The notes under the pieces: model-generated
Databases searched by the model: none
Told to the model about the DNA's origin: nothing
Seen by the model: only the letters and a program-made list of their open reading frames with translations
Program-made: the position numbers and the translations under genes
Shown: in pieces, positions 31,666 through 43,900 of the stretch
Position numbering within the stretch: the first letter of the stretch is position 1
How the letters are laid out: every line of letters starts with the position of its first letter
Assembly (NCBI GenBank): GCA_027422505.1
Contig: JAPQWV010001419.1
Coordinates: 1 to 64,000 of the forward strand
DNA from: Craterostigma plantagineum
Taxonomy: Eukaryota; Streptophyta; Magnoliopsida; Lamiales; Linderniaceae
Length of the DNA: 64,000 bases
Direction of reading: 5' to 3'

Positions 31666-32094
31666 AGCATCGCTAATGCTCGTAACGTATCAACACTGAT
31701 CAAATTATAATTTCGAACTTATATGGTCATGAACATTGATCAAACAATGGCAAATTCGTCAAGTGACCAGCGATGGGAAGGTTATCTTTACGAGAAGGAA
31801 AGGTGTATCTTCACGATCAGATATGTTATATTTTTTGAAGGAAAGGTTATATTCGCGAAATGATGTTATATTGTTTAAGGAAATGTTATTTTCACTAACA
31901 AATGTGTTTTATTTGTTGAATGAAATGGTACGCTTTTTGAAAGACGTGTTACTCGACTGTTAAGCATTGAAATTTAATTGAATACCAAATATTCGTACTA
32001 TCCCATTACAAAAGGTACAAAAGAACTTCTCATAGACAAAATCTTAGCTGTGCAAAATGTAGACGACAAAAAGACCAAAAAAATTGCAGCAAAC

Positions 32095-34114
32095 ATTAGA
32101 TTGGTTCTTTACGTGTCCGACGGTTGTGCCCGTTCTTCGTACATCTTCCGCACTTTAGTGGACGGACATCTCGAATTTGTGAAAGGATTCATTTTTATCG
32201 TGGACGGCCTGGGGGTCTTTGAACGTCTGGTTCGATAACATCTTCGGGTATAGAATCGCCACTTGCAAAATCAGAATAGATTGGACTTATAGAAGACATG
32301 TAGGCCTCTTTGTATTTTGCTAGACTGTAATAGGCGTCACAGAAGTCGTATGGAGAAAGCTGCAAGTAGTTGCAACGAGAGAATGCACGAGCATGCATGC
32401 TTACATGGAATCCTCTCTAACTCGAAGTGTCTACAAGAGCATGTCTTGTTGTTTAAGTCGACGGCAAATTTTTTCCCGTGTTCTGAGACCTCAAACTGCC
32501 ACCCAGAAGAAGTATCAACCTGCAATATACGAGATTCATCTATGTTGACTTCAGTTTCCTCTCGGGCTTGCTACACAAGCTCCAATGTTTCCATGCACTT
32601 CAGCTCTTTTATCATTCATCATTACCATTAATTTTCGTCTTGTTTCATCGACCAACGCTACAATTGGTAGTGCTCGAGCCATACGAATCCAACTATTCCA
32701 GCTTTCAGCAATGTTGTTGTCGAGAATTCCCCATCTGTTGCCACGAAACAATGAAAAAAACCCAACAGTTTGGATTCGTCTCTCGAATGAACGGTTTATG
32801 CACAGGGAATGTTTCTTCAAATTCTGTAACAAATTTTCTGAAATCATCCACGTAAGGAGAGCATGCTTCGTTCTTCAACTTCATTGTCCAGTGCTTCTTA
32901 TTCCTAAATGGGTATTTTCGCAGTACCTGAATAATGAGACTCGATAAGAAATGAAAGTCCAATACCAAATCCACTAAGAAAATAACAAAATAACAAACTA
33001 TTCGATAGACTGCATAACATGTGTCTTGAAATTGTCCACCACATGTCTTAAACAATATGCATGGTGAGCCCCTGGAAATACCAAGGGAACGCCATTAACC
33101 AAGCCAGCATGCCGGTCCGGAAAAGAGTATATTCTATGAAGTTATCTCTTCCATGATAGCATAAAAGGTGCCTCAGCTTCAATAGAAACCACTCCCAATT
33201 AAGGTCACTCTCCGCGTCAACCACTATGAAAAAGAATAAAGCTGGTATGATGTAAGATTGCGAAAGTAAGTATATTTTGTGAAATTCTAACCTACGAAAG
33301 CAACAGTAAACAGCCATCATTTCCATCTTTCGCCACAGCACTAAGCAAACAGCCTTCACTTGTTCTTGATATGTGTTCCATCAAGGAAGAGTAATGGTTT
33401 ACAACCCCTTATAAAGCCAACTAGACAAGCATGTAAACTCAGAAACATTCTCCTAAATTTGTGTGTATCGGCCTGAAGTTCATAGTCTGCAACAGAACCT
33501 GGATTTGTACTCTTTACAGCATGGCAATACTACCTCAATCTATCATAAGAACCTCTTTGAATCCCATGAATATTCTTTAGGGTCATTTCTTTCCCTGACC
33601 ATGCTCTGTGGTAGCGAATTACTCCATAATGCCGCAGCATGTCATTCTTCGTAGTATGTGGCTTGTAAAGAGGCTCGATACCCAGCTTAGGCTGAAGCAA
33701 CTCGGCAATCAATCTAGCATCTGCTTTTGGGTGGTCCCGCGTTAGCAAACTGGATTCCCCACATGTGTGGTCGAGGGTGCAACTTCTAATGTTGGATACA
33801 CCATCATTTTTCCTTCGAGCTGCATATATCCTCCAGTTACACCCTTCCACATTGCAAACTGTGATGATCTTCTGAGGGTCATTTTTAATGTACTTGAATG
33901 ACTTCCTTCTTGCCATTGCGTACCTTTCAAGCTTGCTACGAAAGTCAGTAGCACCCTCAAATACTTGACCTCCACCTTCAATTCCATGAATCCAACAGTC
34001 GATTGAGTTTGCAGTAGGTAAGCATCGATAAGTTAAGTCTTCAACTTGTGATGGCCTGGCAGCTTTTGTGTCTGTTTTGTCCGATACAACCATATCAATG
34101 ACCTTCATTTTCAA
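32095..34114 (-). pseudogene. MURA-type transposase, decayed
   Basis: Minus strand, spread over several frames. 34114-33530 is the N-terminal DNA-binding part (Mut-type), with C-x4-C-W-R and LDHTCG. 33359-33048 has the transposase-core word VVDAESDLNWEWF. 32847-32551 has NNIAESWNSWIR, typical between core and zinc finger. 32525-32337 is a SWIM zinc finger, CSCRHFELERIPCKHAC. 32398-32195 has SPYDFCDAYYS. A last zinc knuckle CGRCTKNGHN is near 32130. Several frameshifts and stops separate these, so no active transposase is made. The enzyme would cut and rejoin the element at its inverted repeats. Confidence 0.85.
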
Positions 34115-34765
34115 CTCACGGTCCAGCTCACCATGAACTTGACATCATTACCCATAAGCAGTGATGTTTTTGTGTTACTAAGAGGTGACTTGTACTTGAG
34201 GGAGATGAAGTTACTTTCTGCACTTGCAAATCGCTGTGTAATTTGTAGCATCAGCTCTAATAAAGTCTCTTACTTCGAAGAGAAAAAATTCGCTGCCAAG
34301 TTGACAAAGTGCAAGAATCTTATCGTTTTCGTGTTCTATAGTTGGGTCATCATCGAATTTTGTGGAAAGAGTTTTGTGGGGTCAAATTTGTGGGGTCCTT
34401 CAATTTGGTGCCATTAAAGAGGGTTGAAGTATGTTTTGGAAGTAAGTATGTCTGCAATCGTGTGCTTAGCGATGGCATTGCTCCAAAATATCTGTGTTGC
34501 AGTGTGAAATTGTGTTGGCGGGCCTTGCGAATTTTGGGCGGCCCTCACGAATTTTGTAGAATATTGCTTGTGTGAAACTCCCTTACTTTGCGTTATTCAT
34601 GTACTTAATATGAATTTTTAAGGTGTATAGTTGAAAATCTCACTCATAAATTTTGAACTTTTTACTCTTAATGATGAGTTTTGCTTCGCATAGTGACTTA
34701 ATAATGTTAATATTATATGAACAAGTAATAGTCTATTCTTGGTATGAATCCATACATATTTGTCC

Positions 34766-34840
34766 ACACATTCGACAACTATCATCAATATCCACATTCG
34801 ACAACTATCATCAACATCCACATTCGACAACTATCATCAC
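34766..34840. repeat. 26-bp tandem repeat, three copies
   Basis: CACATTCGACAACTATCATC is repeated with a period of 26 bp (CATTCG at 34769, 34795 and 34821). A further isolated copy is near 34986-35005. Confidence 0.8.
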
Positions 34841-36184
34841 GTTTTGGTGATTTTAAGTCATGTGATCATATACTTGTATGAATACAAATCTTACACATAA
34901 AAAACGCAGTTATCTAAGCATGCTTGTGGGGATTTTATAACGTGTGTGGATAATTCATACATATTTGCACGAACAATAGACTTAACATTCGACAACTATC
35001 ATCAACACCCATGTAACATGTCCCATTCATCTTATTTTATGATTTTAGGTCATCAGATCATATATACTTATACGAATACAAATTTTATACATAAAAGTTG
35101 CATTTTAATTTCGTAATTTGGTATTAATAAGAAAAAACGTTTTGCTAATTCCTTGAAACGTTTCAATCATCACGAAACCTAATTTGTGTAATTTTATTTT
35201 TTTTATCAAATTAAATTCAGTAATATAATTGTTTACTGCTAATGTGCACGGTGAAATTTAGTTTATTCACACCACGGTTCAACATATAACATCGTGATTT
35301 TACTCGATTGGGCCACTGACACCGAGATTTATGCAGTTTCTAGCGTATTGTGTAACATTATTAACTTTATATAGATCATTGTTTCTGATGAATAAGTGGT
35401 ATTACACGTACATTGATCGTTATAAATGGTGATTCATATGTTATTAAAAATTAGGGAATCGATATTTCTAACGAAAGACTTGGTATTTATACGATTTACG
35501 GTTTTTATGTGATTTACTCACGGTTGGTATTCAATGATTTTACTCACAGGTTTTATGCTATTTACTCACGGTTGGTATTAACAATAGCATTTTTTATGCG
35601 ATTGTTCTCACTATCCCTTGCTTCTGTACAGGTTGTGTTATTAACAATTTATAACATCGTTATTTCTAATGGACGATAAGGTATTTTATCTGTATCTTCG
35701 TTATTTGTTAAAGGAGAAGTGTCATAATCGTTGAAGATTGTGTTACCCAGGAATCGTGTAAAATAGCAATACAATATTGGCTCTGTCAAAATGCTTCATT
35801 TTCCATGATTAACATCGATAACTCACATCAGTTATTCCGTGATGAAATTGTGTCACTTACATCATTCGACCATTAAAATTGAAATTTCGTCGTTATTCAA
35901 GAGATTATTATATTGTGGTTGAAGCATTATTCTTCTACAATCTTTAATAATTATTCTTAGTTACTACGACCCATGAAAATTTGAGATCGATTGTCGTCGG
36001 TTCCCTAAGGTCAAGATTCTTGGAGGAATGTGAGCTTCAAGATTCGGAAATAGAGCTTCAAGATTAGCTCGCTCTGGAGAACACGATGACAGAGGTTTGT
36101 AAATTGCATCTGTTATGGGGTAAATATGTCATATCGCATAGTTTTGGGTATTCCTTTCTCAGAGCTTTGAAAAGTAGGTCCTTA

Positions 36185-37740
36185 GCGGCTCGTTTGGTTC
36201 GCATGTAAGAGTGGGTAATAAATGGTTATGACGTGGGTATGATAAAATTACATGTGTTTGTTATACTTGTACAATTATACAAGCCTTGTGTCCTTATACC
36301 CTTCTATTACAAGCAATTCATTTATAAGTCGTGTACCCACATACCCAGCATGGAGGTGGGAATCACAATACACATTATCTTAATACCAATGTTACCCCTC
36401 ATTAACTGTATCTATTGCCCCAGATTGCGTCTCCATCTCCATCCTGCTCTATTCTCTCCACAATCACTTGCTAAAATTGAAAGGAAACAAAGCGCCCCTC
36501 TCTACCAACAGGAAGCTCGTTGCTAGCTGCTCATCAAGAAACGTCTCCCAAGCGCTGGTATTTTCGAATTAGGCATTTCATTGTTGGGTAGTGCGAAGAA
36601 TTGGGTAGTGCAACTGGTATCTTCTTAAATTGATTTAATCTTATTCCTTCCTTGCGTAGTTAGAATTCAATTTTTGATGGGTTTTTTTGCCAAGATGTTG
36701 GCTGAAGTCGAATTGTTGCTAGTAATTGAACTTTTCTCATTACTGTGTAGTCTGTAGTTTCAGATTATCAGTTGAAAGAAATTTTGGTTGCGATATTATC
36801 ATAAATGGAAATGATCCGTTCTTGGAATTATGTAAATGTCTAGTTATAGATTGGATGGGCTCTTTTTTCCAATTGAACAATGTTGTAAATTCGCTAGGCG
36901 CTAGTCGGGCGCCCGAGGGGGGCCTAGCGCCTAGGCGGGCTAGGCGGGGCCTTGGCGGTTTCTAGGCGGAAATTAGTCGGTATACCGATTTTTTTATAAA
37001 TTTTATTTATATGCTAATATACCAAACTAAAGCTATATCAAATTTATCTATTTAAATAAATAATGTCAATTCTAATAATTTTTTTTGTATTTATAAAAGA
37101 AATTTTGCAAAAAAAAATTGTTTTTAATAATTTTTAAAAAAAAATACAAAAAAAAAACTTAGACCGTCTAGTCGGCCGCCTAGCCGCCTAGGCGGACGAT
37201 AACGGTTCCACCGATTAATCAGCCGCCTAGCCAAAAAGCGCCTCGGACAGGGCCGCCTAGCGCCTAGGCGCCGCCTAGCCCGAGTTTTACAACATCGATT
37301 GAAACCACCTCTGTTTTAAGAAAATCTGCACAAAAGAGTTTCGTCAATAATCCTCATCAGAATTGCTTAACAAAGGTTTTCTCATCGTTTCCTTATTTTA
37401 ATTGGATCAAAGATTGATGGAGAAAATGATTAGGGTTTGTTCATCTTTGTGGCTAGCTTTCTTTGTCGTGTTGCTGATGAAATTATTGCAGACGGTATAA
37501 GAACGACAACCACAAAGCTTTATTTTATTTGAGGGCAAAAAAGTCATTTAAGTAAATTTATCAAATCCTTCACCCAAGTCAAACACACATATCAAACACT
37601 ATCATATCTCATTACCCACATAATTAATATACACATATCAAACATAAAAAATTTTATATCAACAAAGTCCTTGTATAGCCATACACAAATATCTTATACC
37701 CACCAAGTCCAAATACATTGATATCAAACGACATTGCACT
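36185..37740. mobile_element. Probable non-autonomous DNA element with a nested hAT
   Basis: GGCTCGTTTGGTTCGCATG at the left and its loose inverted match around ATATCAAACGACATTGC at the right resemble ends of plant MITEs. Inner sequences are also paired (GTGGGTATAA... against ...TTATACCCAC). A 5'-leader-like stretch (36410-36700) and an intron-acceptor-like TTATTGCAG near 37485 may come from a host gene. No coding frame. Confidence 0.38.
36878..37295. mobile_element. hAT-like MITE, TAGGCG-rich ends
   Basis: ATGTTGTAAA at the left and TTTTACAACAT at the right, flanked by CAATTGAA / CGATTGAA (7 of 8). Both ends are dense in CTAGGCG and CGCCTAG words; the centre is AT-rich. Confidence 0.65.
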
Positions 37741-37884
37741 ATCTAAAGTTTATTGGGGCCTGAACATTATTTAAAAATGTTAAAAGGACTGACATGTAAT
37801 TAACCCTTGATTCAACACCAAGGAGAGAGAGAGGGAGGAAAGAAGATTTAAGCTTAAAAAGAGGTAAGTGCGACTTTGCACATT
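37741..37884. other. Short unassigned stretch before the second retroposon
   Basis: Purine-rich, with a GAGAGAGAGAGGGAGG stretch (about 37823) and GAGGTAAGT at 37861, which looks like a splice donor. It may be a remnant of a host 5' exon but I cannot name it. Confidence 0.25.
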
Positions 37885-38774
37885 GATATATTTTATTTGA
37901 GCAAATAATAAGTAAGCTTTTAACAGAGAGAGAGAGAGAGACCCTACCTTGCGGCGCTGCTTCCCCTTCCATCGTCATCTTCCTCCCATTCCATCCCTTC
38001 CTCGCCCTCGTCGTGTCACCGTCCCACTCTCTGCACTCCCTCCTCCCCCAACCTCATGGGAGGTTGGGGGAGCCTCGTTTTTCATTTTTTTCTACGATTT
38101 TTTTTTTCAAAAAAATAAAATAAAAATAAAAATAGAAACACCTCCATGCCGCTCGTTGTTGACAGCGCCTCCAAGTTCACCGCCCACCGTTAGCCCCAAT
38201 GGTCAGACCCGCGGCTTGCTTCCCGGTCACGCCGCCCTGCGCTTCATGCCGTCCCCCTCCCACGGTCAATTCCACCGTCCGTCCCGCAGCCCAGTCCGTC
38301 GCCCAGCCATCGCTCGCCTCCCAGCCGGCGCCGCCTGGATGCTGTCCGCCACCCACCACCTGCTGACGCCACTTCCTCCTCCGCCGTTCCAGCCTCGAGG
38401 CTCCCCGTAGTGGGCCTCGTTTTGCCCGACTCTCGGGTTGAGTGCTTTTCTTCCTTGTGGAGCCTTCAGTCCGACGAAAACAAAACCCAGAAGTTGAAGA
38501 TCTTTGAAAGTGAAGAGTGTCGTATATTTAGCATAATTGCTTTTTCTGTTACAGGTTCTTTAGATCTGGGTCGTAGATTATGTGGTTCGTCTTCTGTCGG
38601 TTTTTTGTCCCTCGTGGACCTCTGTCTCCATGTGGAAGTGTTGTGCCCCTTGTGGGGTTTTCTTTCCTCTGTTTTGAGGACTTGTTCCGTTTGGCGCAAT
38701 GCGACAGATCAAACGGCCATGTGTGCTGTTTAGCAGGTGTACCTTTATTTCACTAATAGCAAGTTATCGTTGGG

Positions 38775-38804
<30 letters not shown>
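37885..38804 (+). mobile_element. Poly(A)-tailed retroposon, second copy
   Basis: Flanked by GACTTTGCACATT at 37872-37884 and 38805-38817 and ending in a 30-base A run. The 5' half is C-rich (cctccgccgttccagcc-type sequence); the 3' half shares CTGTTACAGGTTCTTTAG and other words with the minus-strand copy at 28043-28848. It begins with an (AG)n run at about 37927-37941. No enzyme encoded, so it must be moved by a LINE. Confidence 0.78.
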
Positions 38805-38806
<2 letters not shown>

Positions 38807-38817
38807 CTTTGCACATT

Positions 38818-39361
38818 CGAAATCAGTAATTGAAATCGTAGAAAGATAAAGCGAGCAAAACCTGCTGCAAGAAAAGGGAACCATCTCAGCTCCTCAACAT
38901 GTTGATTCTTAGAACGGCTCCTCACATTCCTCGCATGAACACCAAGGTATGGCGATGGGTTCCTTTTTCCTCTGATATCTCTTCTGTTTGATTTCAATTG
39001 GAGTTTCACGCGACTGATCTACTTGTAGTTTGGGATGGGTTTCACGATAGAGTTGACGTTTCTCTCGCTAAATGCTTTTGTTGAATAATTATGAGAGAAG
39101 AGAAGATGATGATGTGAAATGTGCGAGGGATACTACAGTTTCTGTGGTTTCCGATTAATCGCATTTGGTGTTTCAGTAAATGAAGGGTTAGGTTAGGAGT
39201 TCAACAACAGACTTCAGCCTATGTTTATGAAGGGAAATTGCGAAAAATAGCGTTCTTTCAGTTATGTTGGAATCCAAATTAACTGATTTTTGCTTGCTCA
39301 ATTGAAGTTGTGTGATGGTGCAGATAGTGGTTTGTGAAGGGCAATCATCATATTTTTTTGT
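38818..39361. other. Unassigned stretch before the DCAF13 remnant
   Basis: Where the N-terminal exons of DCAF13 would be expected I find none. A short plus-strand frame (38900-38948) ends ATGAACACCAAG with GTATGG behind it and could be an exon, but matches nothing that I know. Confidence 0.3.
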
Positions 39362-42300
39362 TAATGGCGTGGCTATCCGCCATATTCGCCACGCCATGAA
39401 TATATGGCGGGTTTTTGGTTTTCCGCCATGACCCGCACCCGCCATACGCCTTGATAACACTGTGTCGACCTTACCTTACATCCATGTGGATTTGGATCTT
39501 GTAGAAAAGAATACATTTTAGCTTCATGCTAGCTTAGAGGCATTTGTTAAACTGACTTCAGCTGAAATCTTACATGTTGTACGACTACAGCCGGACAGTT
39601 TGCCAGTTTCCTGGTCATAAAGGTGCTGTAAAGGGTCTGACTGTCTCTACAGATGCAACGTGAGGCCATCGACTGTGCTTTTGTGGTTATAAACATAGTG
39701 CTAATGTTTATGCAGTCCGACTGTTAATTTATTTTCGGTGTTCCTTCTTTTCCTCTGCATATCAGCGTGATGCTGTGGAGTGTTCCAGCCCTTCACTTAT
39801 GGAGTCTTATGGCTCATCATATGATGTTGATAAGGTAATGGTTCCTTACTGAATTCCCTTGCTCCACGGTATTTGCTTCGTGTATGTCTGATATATGTTT
39901 TCATAATGCAGCCTTTAGGGGTCTACATTTGGAAAAATGCGTTCTCGTAAGACTTATCTGCTTCTACCTTAACTTAATTTGTTCATGTGATAGCTTAATA
40001 GTCATACTGCTCCTTCTGTTGTTCCCTTTATTTTTCTCACAGGGCTGTTGACCATCAATGGGATGGTGATCTTTTTGCTACTGCTGGAGCTCAAGTCGAT
40101 ATTTGGAACCATAGCAGGTGTCTTTTTTAGTGTTCTTTGTTTGGTTCGCATATCCACAACTTTATAACACTTTGTTTTTGAATCAGATCTCAGCCAGTTA
40201 ACAGTTTTGAAGGCGGTACGACTACATTTGTATCTGTGCGGTTCAATCCTGGAGAACCAAATATATTGGCAACATCAGGCAGGTCTGAATTCATTACACG
40301 CTTGAGTTGATATGTTCATGTTAAGATGGAAAATAGTACAGGTCCATATATTTGTTTATTAACTGCATAAGGTGAGTGCATGTTTTCATACCATTGTTTC
40401 CGTTATTATAATTATTATTATTATTTTGTGTGGCTTTTCTGGCTGAGTTTTCATACACTTGTTAAGATTAGGTCATCTAACTTTGATGTTACGTGTTTTT
40501 TCGTTTTTCTGCAATTTCAGTGACAGAAGCATTACAATATATGATCTACGGTTATCTTCTCCTGCTAGAGCACTTCTTTTGCAGGTAAGACGTGATCAAT
40601 TGCTGGTTTATTTTCACCTATATTTTATTGTTATTCATGTTTTCTTGTTTACTCTTTAAGTCGTATATTTGATATTACCCAGCAATATTCACTGATTATT
40701 ATGTTTTTGCTGTCGGGATCCTATTTGCATTTTGTTTTTATTTGGTTTTTTCGACTGGAACAGTTTTCTCGCATGTCATGCTCTGTAGCATTTGGAGCTC
40801 TTTTTCCCACTGCATTGAATCCAGTTTGATATTTTTATTTGGTTTTGTTTTGCAGATATTCGACTTTGGGATTTGGCGACCAGGTTGGTAACGAGGAACT
40901 TTTAAGCTATGTTTCTTTTACATATGGTGTTTCCTGCTTTCAGCTGTAGAATATAAGCATTTTCGCTGCAACTTTACATGCGCCATGGCGTAGCGGTTTT
41001 TAGGCTATCCGCCATATTCGCCACGCCATGAATATATGACGGGTTTTTGTGCCATGACCCGCACCCGCCATCCGTCTTGATAACACTGTGTCGACCTTAC
41101 CTTTACATATATGTGGATTTGGATCTTGTACAAAAGAATACATTTTAGCCTCATGCTAGCTTAGAGGCATTTGTTAAACTGACTTCAGCTGAATTCTTAC
41201 ATGTTGTACGACTACAGCCGGACAGTTTGCCAGTTTCCTGGTCATAAAGGTGCTGTAAAGGGTCTGACTGTCTCTACAGATGCAACGTGAGGCCATCGAC
41301 TGTGCTTTTGTGGTTATAAACATAGTGCTAATGTTTATGCAGTCCGACTGTTAATTTATTTTCGGTGTTCCTTCTTTTCCTCTGCATATCAGCGTGATGC
41401 TGTGGAGTGTTCCAGTCCCTTCACTTATGGAGTCTTATGGCTCATCATATGATGTTGATAAGGTAATGGTTCCTTCCTGAATTCCTTGCTCCACGGTATT
41501 TGCTTCGTGTATGTCTGATATATGTTTTCATAATGCAGCCTTTAGGGGTCTACTTTTGGAAAAATGCGTTCTCGTAAGATTTATCTGCTTCTACCTTAAT
41601 TTTAATTTGTTCATGTGATAGCTTAATAGTCATACTGCTCTTTCTGTTGTTCCCTTTATTTTTCTCACAGGGCTGTTGACCATCAATGGGATGGTGATCT
41701 TTTTGCTACTGCTGGACCTCAAGTCGATATTTGGAACCATAACACGTGTCTTTTTTAGTGTTCTTTGTTTCGTTGGCATATCCACAACTTTATAACACTT
41801 TGTTTTTGAATCAGATCTCAGCCAGTTAACAGTTTTGACGGCTGTACGACTACATTTGTATCTGTGCGGTTCAATCCTGGAGAACCAAATATATTGGCAA
41901 CATCAGGCAGGTCTGAATTCATTACAAGCTTGAGTTGATATGTTCAAGTTAAGATGGAAAATAGTACAGGTCCATATATTTGTTTATTAACTGCATAAGG
42001 TGAGTGCGCCGCTGTTTCCGTTATTATAATTATTATTATTTTTTGTGGCTTTTCTGGCTGAGTTTTCATACACTTGTTAAGACTAGGTCATCTAACTTTG
42101 ATATTACGTGTTTTTCGTTTTTCTGCAATTTCAGTGACAGAAGCATTACAATATATGATCTACGGTTATCTTCTCCTGCTAGAGCACTTCTCTTGCAGGT
42201 AAGACGTGATCAATTGCTGGTTTATTTTCACCTATATTTTATTGTTATTCATGTTTTCTTGTTTACTCTTTAAGTCGTATATTTGATATTACCCAGCAAT

Positions 42301-43900
42301 ATTCACTGATTATTATTTTTTGCTGTCGGGATCCTATTTGCATTTTGTTTTTATTTGGTTTTTTCGACTGGAACAGTTTTCTCGCATGTCATGCTCTGTA
42401 GCATTTGGAGCTCTTTTTCCCACTGCATTGAATCCAGTTTGATATTTTTATTTGGTTTTGTTTTGCAGATATTCGACTTTGAGATTTGGCGACCAGGTTG
42501 GTAACGAGGAACTTTTAAGCTATGTTTCTTTTACATATGGTGTTTCCAGCTTTCAGCTGTAGAATATAAGCATTTTCGCTGCAACTTTACATGCGCCATG
42601 GCTTAGCGGTTTTTAGGCTATCCGCCATGTTCGCCACGCCATGAATATATGGCGGGTTTTTGTGCCATGACCCGCACCCGCCATCCGCCTTGATAACACT
42701 GTGTCGACCTTACCTTACATATATGTGGATTTGGATCTTGTACAAAAGAATACATTTTAGCCTCATGCTAGCTTAGAGGCATTTGTTAAACTGACTTCAG
42801 CTGAAATCTTACATGTTGTACGACTACAGCCGGACAGTTTGCCAGTTTCCTGGTCATAAAGGTGCTGTAAAGGGTCTGACTGTCTCTACAGATGCAACGT
42901 GAGGCCATCGACTGTGCTTTTGTGGTTATAAACATAGTGCTAATGTTTATGCAGTCCGACTGTAATTTATTTCGGTGTTCCTTCTTTTCCTCTGCATATC
43001 AGCGTGATGCTGTGGAGTGTTCCAGTCCCTTCACTTATGGAGTCTTATGGCTCATCATATGATGTTGATATGGTAATGGTTCCTTACTGAATTCCCTTGC
43101 TCCACGGTATTTGCTTCGTGTATGTCTGATATATGTTTTCATAATGCAGCCTTTAGGGGTCTACTTTTGAAAAATGCGTTCTCGTAAGATTTATCTGCTT
43201 CTACCTTAACCTTAATTTGTTCATGTGATAGCTTAATAGTCATACTGCTCTTTCTGTTGTTCCCTTTATTTTTCTCACAGGGCTGTTGACCATCAATGGG
43301 ATGGTGATCTTTTTGCTACTGCTGGAGCTCAAGTCGATATTTGGAACCATAACACGTGTCTTTTTTAGTGTTCTTTGTTTCGTTCGCATATCCACAACTT
43401 TATAACACTTTGTTTTTGAATCAGATCTCAGCCAGTTAACAGTTTTGAAGGCGGTACGACTACATTTTTATCTGTGCGGTTCAATCCTGGGGAACCAAAT
43501 ATATTGGCAACATCAGGCAGGTCTGAATTCATTACAAGCTTGAGTTGATATGTTCAAGTTAAGAAGGAAAATAGTACAGGTCCATATATTTGTTTATTAA
43601 CTGCATAAGGCGAGAGCATGTTTTCATACCGTTGTTTCCGTTATTATAATTATTATTATTTTGTGTGGCTTTTCTGGCTGGGTTTTCATACACTTGTTAA
43701 GACTAGGTCATCTAACTTTGATGTTACGTGTTTTTCGTTTTCTGCAATTTCAGTGACAGAAGCATTACAATATATGATCTACGGTTATCTTCTCCTGCTA
43801 GAACACTTCTCATGCAGGTAAGACGTGATCAATTGCTGGTTTATTTTCACCTATATTTTATTGTTGTTCATGTTTTATTGTTTACTCTTTAAGTCGTATA
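39362..43900 (+). repeat. Three tandem units of about 1.6 kb covering DCAF13 exons
   Basis: Units begin near 39362, 40980 and 42591; exon A spacing is 1627 and 1612 bp. Introns and exons are nearly identical (a few differences per 100 bp or fewer), so the duplications are younger than the intron divergence expected of old copies. The third unit ends near 43900, where intron sequence changes. Confidence 0.9.
39363..39465. mobile_element. TE terminal fragment at a repeat-unit boundary (also 40981-41090 and 42595-42705)
   Basis: A block with GGCGTGGC, CCGCCATATTCGCCACGCCA and CGCCTTGATAACACTG. CAGTGTTATCAAGGCG on the other strand looks like the end of a hAT-type MITE. It is present once at the start of each of the three DCAF13 units. 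Only one end is clear, so the element type is uncertain. Confidence 0.5.

Larger units (their letters stand above)
29904..36154 (-). mobile_element. MULE (Mutator-like) transposon
   Basis: The ends are imperfect inverted repeats of about 35-40 bp: GTAAATAACCCAAAAATAGC at the left against the complement of GCATAGTTTTGGGTATTCC at the right. Inside are a decayed MURA-type transposase on the minus strand and long subterminal repeats. No 9-bp target duplication was found. About 6.25 kb, which suits an autonomous ancestor. Confidence 0.65.

Noticed and set aside
38764..39009. 81-residue minus-strand frame before DCAF13
   Set aside because: Half is the poly(A) run read as Phe; the rest matches no family, and no splice context supports it.
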